This document shows, piece by piece, positions 1 to 4,117 of a stretch of 8,273 bases of DNA. The position numbers were made by a program, and so were the translations under genes. Source of the stretch: an uncultured bacterium (GTDB lineage Bacteria > Cyanobacteriota > Vampirovibrionia > Gastranaerophilales > Gastranaerophilaceae). The notes below the pieces were generated by a model. That model made no database searches. It had not been told where the DNA came from and saw only the letters and a list, made by a program, of their open reading frames with translations. Numbering within the stretch: the stretch's first letter is position 1; the number at the start of each line of letters is the position of its first letter. Location of the stretch: the NCBI GenBank assembly GCA_900556295.1, contig USOK01000065.1, forward strand, positions 1 to 8,273, read 5' to 3'.

Positions 1-93
1 TTAGTAAATGCTGAATTAACAAAAATAATTAATAAATTAACAGAAAAAATCCATGAATTGAATAAATATTTAATTACATTTGAGCTAAAATAA
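1..93 (+). CDS. C-terminal end of an unidentified protein (partial)
   Basis: Frame 1 is open from the first base and ends at TAA (91-93), giving 30 residues. The other two forward frames hit stops within the first 15 bases. The tail is rich in Leu, Ile, Lys, Asn and Glu with hydrophobic residues spaced about every 3-4 positions, as in an amphipathic helix or coiled coil. No family can be recognised from so short a piece. A strong promoter begins only 5 nt after the stop, so the next transcription unit is probably independent. It could be a chance open stretch, but the clean stop just before the promoter argues for a real gene end. Confidence 0.55.
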   Translation, partial: LVNAELTKIINKLTEKIHELNKYLITFELK

Positions 94-98
94 ATTTC

Positions 99-127
99 TT
101 GACATTCAAAAGGATTTAGGGTATCAT
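99..127 (+). promoter_or_regulatory. Sigma70-type promoter of the leader RNA / tRNA-Leu unit
   Basis: A consensus -35 box TTGACA (99-104) is followed after exactly 17 bp by TATCAT (122-127), a five-of-six match to the -10 box. Transcription would start near 133-135, at the base of a predicted 5' hairpin (134-164). It is the best promoter in the window and directs transcription through the structured leader into tRNA-Leu. Confidence 0.8.
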
Positions 128-133
128 GAATAT

Positions 134-296
134 GCTGAATTGAGCTTATTGAGTGAAGTTTAGCAAGATTTTGAAAATTTAATATTAGCCCTGGTGGCAA
201 GGACTCCGCTTTTTTGATTAATTATCAAAAAAGAAGGAGGGGAGAGTAGACACCATCTACAGAGTCCGCTAGGGAATTAATTGAAAATAGATATGT
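134..296 (+). ncRNA. Structured untranslated leader RNA upstream of tRNA-Leu, unidentified
   Basis: No convincing reading frame exists here, but the stretch folds well by eye. (1) A 5' hairpin pairs 134-141 with 157-164 (8 bp including G-U pairs). (2) The core at 188-275 is closed by CCCTGG (189-194) with CTAGGG (269-274), then by GGACTC (201-206) with GAGTCC (262-267). (3) Inside are a 10-bp hairpin (209-218 with 224-233, loop TAATT) and a 5-bp hairpin (246-250 with 256-260, loop CACCA), joined by a purine-only linker at 234-245. The 5' end of the core matches the first 11 bases of the downstream tRNA. No T-run follows, so the RNA is probably cotranscribed with the tRNA and released when RNase P cuts at 297. 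It does not match what I know of 6S, SRP, tmRNA, RNase P or T-box RNAs. A published candidate called termite-leu RNA, reported near leucine tRNAs, comes to mind, but I cannot verify a match. Confidence 0.6.
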
Positions 297-307
297 GCCC
301 TGGTGGC
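171..307 (+). repeat. Imperfect direct repeat spanning the leader core and tRNA-Leu start
   Basis: Copy one (171-198) and copy two (281-307) both begin TTGAAAAT and end with the identical 11-mer GCCCTGGTGGC. The AT-rich bases between differ by a few substitutions and one indel. The 11-mer starts are 109 bp apart, and the second copy is the 5' acceptor and D-arm start of tRNA-Leu. This suggests that the leader core arose by duplication of the tRNA 5' region or was selected to mimic it. Confidence 0.7.
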
Positions 308-382
308 GGAATCGGTAGACGCGTCGGACTTAAAATCCGGTTGGAGTTAAATCCAGTGCCAGTTCAAGTCTGGCCCAGGGCA
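297..382 (+). tRNA. trnL: tRNA-Leu (anticodon UAA)
   Basis: The acceptor stem is GCCCTGG (297-303) with CCAGGGC (375-381) and discriminator A382. The D-stem is GCG (306-308) with CGC (320-322). The anticodon stem is 324-328 with 336-340, and its loop CTTAAAA (329-335) places anticodon TAA at 331-333. A long class II variable arm (342-345 with 352-355) is expected for leucine tRNA. The T-arm is GCCAG (358-362) with CTGGC (370-374), loop TTCAAGT. The CCA end is not encoded, so it must be added after transcription. The gene is uninterrupted, whereas many cyanobacteria and plastids carry a group I intron in this anticodon loop. It reads UUA codons, which should be frequent in this AT-rich genome. 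Confidence 0.97.
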
Positions 383-387
383 GTTAT

Positions 388-413
388 AAAGAACTCGGAA
401 GAGTTCTTTTTTT
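388..413 (+). terminator. Rho-independent terminator after tRNA-Leu
   Basis: A perfect 9-bp stem, AAAGAACTC (388-396) with GAGTTCTTT (401-409), carries a GGAA tetraloop and runs into a 7-base T tract (407-413). It lies 6 nt after the tRNA and ends the leader-tRNA unit. Confidence 0.92.
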
Positions 414-448
414 ATACAAATTTTATTAAGATTTGTTAAAGTTACTCC

Positions 449-470
449 TTTAAATAAGCAATTATTTAAA
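449..470. repeat. Perfect AT-only inverted repeat upstream of the EF-hand gene
   Basis: TTTAAATAA (449-457) and TTATTTAAA (462-470) are perfect complements around a GCAA spacer. The dyad lies 47 bp before the EF-hand start codon and just upstream of its likely promoter. It has no T-run, so it is not a terminator. A protein-binding operator is the simplest reading, but AT-rich dyads also arise by chance in such DNA. Confidence 0.45.
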
Positions 471-475
471 CAATA

Positions 476-504
476 TATACTTTATATATATAAGAGTATA
501 AAAT
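476..504 (+). promoter_or_regulatory. Probable promoter region of the EF-hand gene
   Basis: Several -10-like hexamers lie here: TATACT at 476-481, overlapping TATATA repeats, and TATAAA at 497-502. None has a good -35 box at 16-18 bp. TATACT is the best placed because it leaves a leader long enough for a ribosome site; TATAAA would leave almost none. The ribosome site is weak (a GAGAG run around 508-512). The choice is uncertain. Confidence 0.3.
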
Positions 505-516
505 AGCGAGAGTAAC

Positions 517-1512
517 ATGACATTCTGGGACAGCGTAAAAAACGGAATAAATAATGGTCAAATCGCCAAATGGACCAAGGCAATTGGGCAAACTACTTTT
601 GCCATTGGTGCGACAGGTGCTATGATTCATGGAATGAATAACAGCTGTTACCATCAAAGAAGTATATTCGGCGGAGGTTTTTACAGCAACGGCATGATGG
701 GCATGGGATGTTGCAATAATAGTTGGTTCAATCCTATGAATCCTTATGTTAATCCATTAGGAGCTGGGATGCCGAATTATTCTATGCAAATGAATAGCAT
801 GAATACTCAGTATGGGAACATGCTTGCTGCACAGTGGGGACAAAACCTATCAATGCAGTATGATATGCAAAAACTTCTTTCAGGTCAAAATAATAACAAT
901 CAATTCTTTAATTTGTTCAATAACAATACAAATACACAAACTCAATTAGCAAAAACAAATGCTAAATATGCCGGTGATGTTGATAAAAATCAAAGTACTG
1001 ACAAAGGTGAAGCTTTCGATGCGAAATCTAAAAAAATGGTAGACAAGGATAAAGCTGTTGCCGGAGAAAAATTTGAAATCATAAAAGGCGGAATGCAAAC
1101 CAAGGATGCAGAAACATACAAAACAGCTGTAAGTGATCTTGGGAAATCTTACGTAGCACAAATTGACCAAGCATCAGGTAACAGTGATGGTAAAGTAACA
1201 CTTGATGAATTCATAGATCATAGCATGAAAGATTTGAAATCAAATGCATCTGAAGATAAAAAATTACAAGCAAAATACCAAGCTTCTGTTGCATTCAACA
1301 AGCTTGATCAAAACGGAGATGGTAAACTTGACTGGAAAGAAATGAGTGCAATGATGGCAGCACTTGATTCCGGCAGTGATGATAAGTTAGATGGTATTAT
1401 TATATCAGAAGAATATGCTAAGAATACAGAAAACTTGACAAACACTCAAAATACTAGTGTTGATAAAGCTGTTAGAAGAACCTACAAGCAACTATTTGGA
1501 GATGATAAATAA
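517..1512 (+). CDS. EF-hand domain protein with Met/Asn/Gly-rich N-terminal half
   Basis: This 331-residue protein has two parts. Residues 1-145 are low-complexity: a short hydrophobic stretch near 25-39, Gly/Met/Cys-rich sequence with GCC at 64-66, and an Asn/Gln-rich tract near 124-143. There is no signal peptide. Residues 150-331 are charged and helical with calcium-loop motifs. Loop 264-275 is a textbook EF-hand (D1, N3, D5, G6, L8, E12). Loop 288-299 is nearly canonical (D1, D5, G6, E12; Lys at position 3). Loop 220-231 has D5, G6 and E12 but Ser at position 1, or a longer loop starting at D217. A degenerate site may lie at 154-165. The protein likely binds calcium and may act as a sensor or buffer; its target is unknown. 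It appears monocistronic, and its stop overlaps the convergent csaB end by 21 bp. I do not recognise the full-length family. Coding status is secure; function beyond calcium binding is not. Confidence 0.88.
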   Translation: MTFWDSVKNGINNGQIAKWTKAIGQTTFAIGATGAMIHGMNNSCYHQRSIFGGGFYSNGMMGMGCCNNSWFNPMNPYVNPLGAGMPNYSMQMNSMNTQYGNMLAAQWGQNLSMQYDMQKLLSGQNNNNQFFNLFNNNTNTQTQLAKTNAKYAGDVDKNQSTDKGEAFDAKSKKMVDKDKAVAGEKFEIIKGGMQTKDAETYKTAVSDLGKSYVAQIDQASGNSDGKVTLDEFIDHSMKDLKSNASEDKKLQAKYQASVAFNKLDQNGDGKLDWKEMSAMMAALDSGSDDKLDGIIISEEYAKNTENLTNTQNTSVDKAVRRTYKQLFGDDK

Positions 1513-2505
1513 TTCATCAAACTTCTTCCAATCAAATAGTTTCGAATTTGCGAATCTCAACAAATCTTCTCTGTTGAGATTTTGCATTTTTTGATAAATT
1601 TCTTCCATGTTTTCATGCGCATCCATAGAAATAATCGGAATTCCTGCATCTTTTGCAATTTTTTCAACTTTGACATCATAATTGATTGCAGTTGTTTTAA
1701 TTCCGCATTTTAAGGCGACTAAAACAGCATGAAAGCGCATTCCAACAAGATATTCAAGACTTGATAAACGATTTATAATATCCTCTTCAACAATTTCTGT
1801 TTTAACCTCTGGATTAAAAGATTTAACAAGCCCTTCAAAAAGTTTGCTTAATTCATAATCCTGAGTTTTTTGCAAAGAAAAAATTTCAATTTTTTTATCA
1901 GAAAACTTTGTAATAACAAGCAAAGCAAGTTTTTGTAAAAATTCTTGATTCATTGTTTTGAATTCTCTAAGCTGAATACCAACAACATCTCCAGACTGCT
2001 TAGGTTTAATGTTAAGAGAATAAATTGGGTCACAAACCAATTCTGATTTTACCCCCAAATCCTTCAACAATTTTTGGCTATTTTCATCTCTAACAGTTAC
2101 GTAAGTACAATATTTAAGAAGATTTTTAACTACAATTTTGGCAGTATTACTATTTAAAGGACCAATACCTTGTGCAAAAATTATAACCTTTTTATTAAAA
2201 AGTAAGCCCAGAGCAATTATAAATGAGTAATAAATCAAGCTTTTTAAGCTTGTCACATCTTGTAAAAGGCTTCCACCACCTGAAATAAGGATATCGCAAG
2301 ACATAATTGTATTAATAACCGCTTTCAAATCAAAACGTTTTACAGCTTTTACTCCATAAGTTTTTTCTGTAAACTCACAATCACTTGAAAAGACTGTAAT
2401 ATCTGTATTTGCAATTGTTTTTAAATGAGATGTAAGTACTGATAAAATAGCTTCATCTCCAAAATTTTTAAATCCATAATATCCTGATATCGCAACTTTA
2501 ACCAT
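1492..2505 (-). CDS. csaB: Polysaccharide pyruvyl transferase CsaB
   Basis: The 337-residue product matches the CsaB branch of the polysaccharide pyruvyl transferase family. It has an N-terminal GYYGFKNFGDEA motif (residues 8-19), SGGGSLLQD (75-83), AQGIGP (111-116) and the C-terminal GMRFHA motif (255-260). The family transfers a pyruvate ketal from phosphoenolpyruvate to a wall-linked polysaccharide. In Gram-positives and, by inference, cyanobacterial relatives, this modification anchors SLH-domain surface proteins. The start at 2505 is chosen over an upstream ATG at 2535: homology begins at MVKVAISGYYG, and a GAGGG ribosome site sits just ahead of it. The start lies inside the end of the kinase gene (8-bp overlap), so the two are probably translationally coupled. 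It is last in an aldolase-kinase-csaB operon. Its 3' end overlaps the convergent EF-hand gene. It is probably a cytoplasmic enzyme, as no signal peptide is seen. Confidence 0.9.
   Translation of the reverse strand: MVKVAISGYYGFKNFGDEAILSVLTSHLKTIANTDITVFSSDCEFTEKTYGVKAVKRFDLKAVINTIMSCDILISGGGSLLQDVTSLKSLIYYSFIIALGLLFNKKVIIFAQGIGPLNSNTAKIVVKNLLKYCTYVTVRDENSQKLLKDLGVKSELVCDPIYSLNIKPKQSGDVVGIQLREFKTMNQEFLQKLALLVITKFSDKKIEIFSLQKTQDYELSKLFEGLVKSFNPEVKTEIVEEDIINRLSSLEYLVGMRFHAVLVALKCGIKTTAINYDVKVEKIAKDAGIPIISMDAHENMEEIYQKMQNLNREDLLRFANSKLFDWKKFDELFIISK
1553..1592 (+). terminator. Terminator-like hairpin for the EF-hand transcript, inside csaB
   Basis: Read on the plus strand, AATCTCAACA (1553-1562) pairs perfectly with TGTTGAGATT (1572-1581) around a 9-nt loop. 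It is followed by a T-rich tail broken by GCA, then TTTTTT. It lies 41 nt after the EF-hand stop and antisense to the last codons of csaB. The stem is modest (3 G-C pairs in 10), so efficiency is uncertain. Confidence 0.6.
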
Positions 2506-3442
2506 TATTCCCTCTGTAAATTGAATATACTTCATCTTTATATGGAATTGATTTTATTGCGCCAATTCCTTTTGCTTGCAATCCAGCAACGATTGAAGCA
2601 AATTTTGTAGCTTTAAATTCGTTAAATCCATGAGTTAATGCATACATAAATCCACCATTAAATGCATCGCCAGAACATGTTGTATCCAAACAATCACTTG
2701 TATAAAATTCTGTAAAATTGATATTACCATTATAACCGGTATAATATCCTTTTTGTTCGGTCGATTTAAGAACTACGGTAGAAATTCCCATATCCCACAA
2801 TCTTTTTATTATATTTTCATGCGAATTTATATCTAATATATTAACCGAATCCAATTTCATATTTAAGAACAATATATCAATATTTGAACTTATTCTAAAG
2901 AAAGCATCTTTCGCATCTTCTGGAGTAGTTAAGGCAGAATGATAATTTGGATCGTACGCAGTCTTTATATCATGCGCTTTTGCAAGTTTGAACGCATATT
3001 CAACGGCCTCACTAGCGGATGGAGAAAGAGATTGAGTTACACCTGATGCGTAAACAATACCTGCATTTTTAATATATTCTTCATTAATATCTTCAATCGA
3101 AAGCTTTGACGGTGCAATTTTTTTTCTATAAATAGCGATTTCTTTTTCCTTGCAAGAAGGTCTTGCAATTATATACAAACCGTTTTGCTCATTAGAAATT
3201 TTAACTTGAGAAATATCCAAACCTTCACTATGCCAGCCATCAAGCAAATAATCTTTAAAAGAATCGTTTCCAACACGAGTAATAAATCCTACTTTAGCCC
3301 CCATCCTAAGTGCTGAAATAGCTGCCGTCAAAGCATCTCCGCCATAGTACTTGTACAAACATTCAGCATCAGACATTTTGGTATTCGCTGACAATTCTAT
3401 TAAACATTCCCCAATCGCAATTATATCCAACTTTTCGTTCAT
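2498..3442 (-). CDS. kdgK: PfkB-family sugar kinase, probably 2-keto-3-deoxygluconate kinase
   Basis: This 314-residue ribokinase/PfkB-fold kinase has the N-terminal IAIGECLIEL strand. It has signature one with GGDALTAA at residues 34-41, close to the GGDTLN form of E. coli KdgK, followed by the G-x-ITRVGNDSF stretch. YDPNYH occurs mid-protein, where many family members have DPN-x-R. Signature two is DTTCSGDAF (253-261), with catalytic base Asp259. It would phosphorylate 2-keto-3-deoxygluconate with ATP to give KDPG, the substrate of the aldolase encoded immediately upstream. It starts 2 nt after the aldolase stop, with an AAAGG-type ribosome site inside the aldolase end, and its own end overlaps csaB by 8 bp. 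PfkB kinases are hard to assign by sequence alone, so the substrate rests largely on the aldolase neighbour; fructokinase or another ketose kinase is the alternative. Confidence 0.8.
   Translation of the reverse strand: MNEKLDIIAIGECLIELSANTKMSDAECLYKYYGGDALTAAISALRMGAKVGFITRVGNDSFKDYLLDGWHSEGLDISQVKISNEQNGLYIIARPSCKEKEIAIYRKKIAPSKLSIEDINEEYIKNAGIVYASGVTQSLSPSASEAVEYAFKLAKAHDIKTAYDPNYHSALTTPEDAKDAFFRISSNIDILFLNMKLDSVNILDINSHENIIKRLWDMGISTVVLKSTEQKGYYTGYNGNINFTEFYTSDCLDTTCSGDAFNGGFMYALTHGFNEFKATKFASIVAGLQAKGIGAIKSIPYKDEVYSIYRGNNG
2510..2514 (-). promoter_or_regulatory. Ribosome binding site that fixes the csaB start
   Basis: The minus strand reads GAGGG here, 4 nt before the ATG at 2505 and within the last kinase codons. 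The alternative upstream ATG at 2535 would add ten residues not expected in the family. Confidence 0.65.
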
Positions 3443-3444
3443 TA

Positions 3445-4053
3445 TTAGCCTTTCAACTCACTAAGAACTTTTTTAGCTCTTGTTGTGATTTCTGACAGAG
3501 AATAACCATCATAAAAATCTCTACCGACCCCAACACAAGTTGCACCTGCCTTTATGTATGTGTGAACTTCATCAAGTTTAACACTTCCTAATGGCATAAC
3601 ATTCAAAAACGGCATTGGTCTGAGTAAATCCTCAACATACATAGCTCCGCCCATTGCTGTAATCGGGTAAATTTTTATAAGCGGAATACGAGCTTTCCAA
3701 GCATTATAAGCTTCGTTTGCTGTAGAAGTTTCTGCAATATAAGGAATTTCTTTATCCTTTGATATTTTTACTAAATTTTTAGAAAAAATAGGAGAAGATA
3801 ATATTTTTGCACCTGATGCAATAGAAGCTTCTGCCTGCATAGCCGTAATAATTCCACCTGCACAAACAGATGCATGCTTTGAAATTTCTTCAATAGCCTT
3901 ATAAATTGATGGATTTTGAACATTAACTTCAAGTATTTTAACACCTCCATCTATAAGTGCATTTGCCCAATCGATCACTGTTTTAGCATCACTACTTCTC
4001 AATATAGGTAATATTTTTTCTTGTGATAAAAGTTTGATTAAATTTTCTTTCAT
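3445..4053 (-). CDS. eda: KDPG/KHG aldolase-family protein
   Basis: This 202-residue class I aldolase of the TIM-barrel KDPG family is close to the usual length of about 205-215. It would split 2-keto-3-deoxy-6-phosphogluconate into pyruvate and glyceraldehyde-3-phosphate, the last Entner-Doudoroff-specific step. The Schiff-base lysine is Lys127 in LIKIYP. The general acid/base Glu is Glu42 in ILEVN. Pro88 lies in the SSP motif, and VGVGRDF (174-180) ends the barrel. Differences from E. coli Eda as I recall it: catalytic Arg49 aligns with Gln46, Thr73 with Gly67, and the phosphate-loop PTGGI reads PLGSV (154-158). The substrate may therefore differ, for example a phosphogalactonate or unphosphorylated analogue. 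It is the first gene of the operon, with an AAAGGA ribosome site at 4060-4065 on the minus strand, 6 nt before the ATG. The family is secure; the exact substrate is not. Confidence 0.85.
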   Translation of the reverse strand: MKENLIKLLSQEKILPILRSSDAKTVIDWANALIDGGVKILEVNVQNPSIYKAIEEISKHASVCAGGIITAMQAEASIASGAKILSSPIFSKNLVKISKDKEIPYIAETSTANEAYNAWKARIPLIKIYPITAMGGAMYVEDLLRPMPFLNVMPLGSVKLDEVHTYIKAGATCVGVGRDFYDGYSLSEITTRAKKVLSELKG

Positions 4054-4076
4054 AAACTATCCTTTTTTCTTAATTT

Positions 4077-4082
4077 ATTATA
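4077..4082 (-). promoter_or_regulatory. -10 box of the aldolase-kinase-csaB operon
   Basis: The minus strand has a perfect TATAAT, 23 bp before the aldolase ATG, leaving a leader of roughly 16 nt that contains the AAAGGA ribosome site. No good -35 hexamer is seen 16-18 bp upstream (only AT-rich TAATTA), so an activator or a sequence-relaxed sigma factor may be involved. The divergent cyclase gene must have its promoter in this same 64-bp gap; only weak matches such as TAAAAT (4091-4096) are visible on the plus strand. Confidence 0.5.
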
Positions 4083-4104
4083 TCATAAAATAAAATGAAT
4101 AATT

Positions 4105-4108
4105 AGGG
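4105..4108 (+). promoter_or_regulatory. Ribosome binding site deciding the cyclase start
   Basis: AGGG abuts the in-frame ATG at 4109 with no spacing, which would not allow initiation there. It sits 9 nt before the next ATG at 4118. The second ATG is therefore preferred, although the site itself is weak. Confidence 0.45.
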
Positions 4109-4117
4109 ATGTTGGAT

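Noticed and set aside
209..233. Hairpin 209-233 as an intrinsic terminator
   Set aside because: Its T-run is in the 5' arm and the stem is followed by purines, so it would not terminate on the plus strand; the minus-strand reading has no partner gene.
188..275. Leader core as a second functional tRNA-Leu
   Set aside because: It shares the acceptor start and a similar length, but no anticodon arm with a valid loop or a TTC-type T-loop can be formed; at most a tRNA-derived or mimic RNA.
466..657. Minus-strand open frame of 63 codons over the EF-hand start
   Set aside because: It lies over the promoter and N-terminus of a well supported plus-strand gene and shows no recognisable domain; a shadow frame.
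946..1170. Minus-strand open frame of 74 codons inside the EF-hand gene
   Set aside because: Phe/Cys-rich translation typical of the antisense of Lys/Glu-rich coding sequence; no support.
1441..1461. AACACT/AGTGTT hairpin as a terminator for csaB on the minus strand
   Set aside because: Only 6 bp with a 9-nt loop and no uninterrupted T-run on the minus strand; too weak to call.
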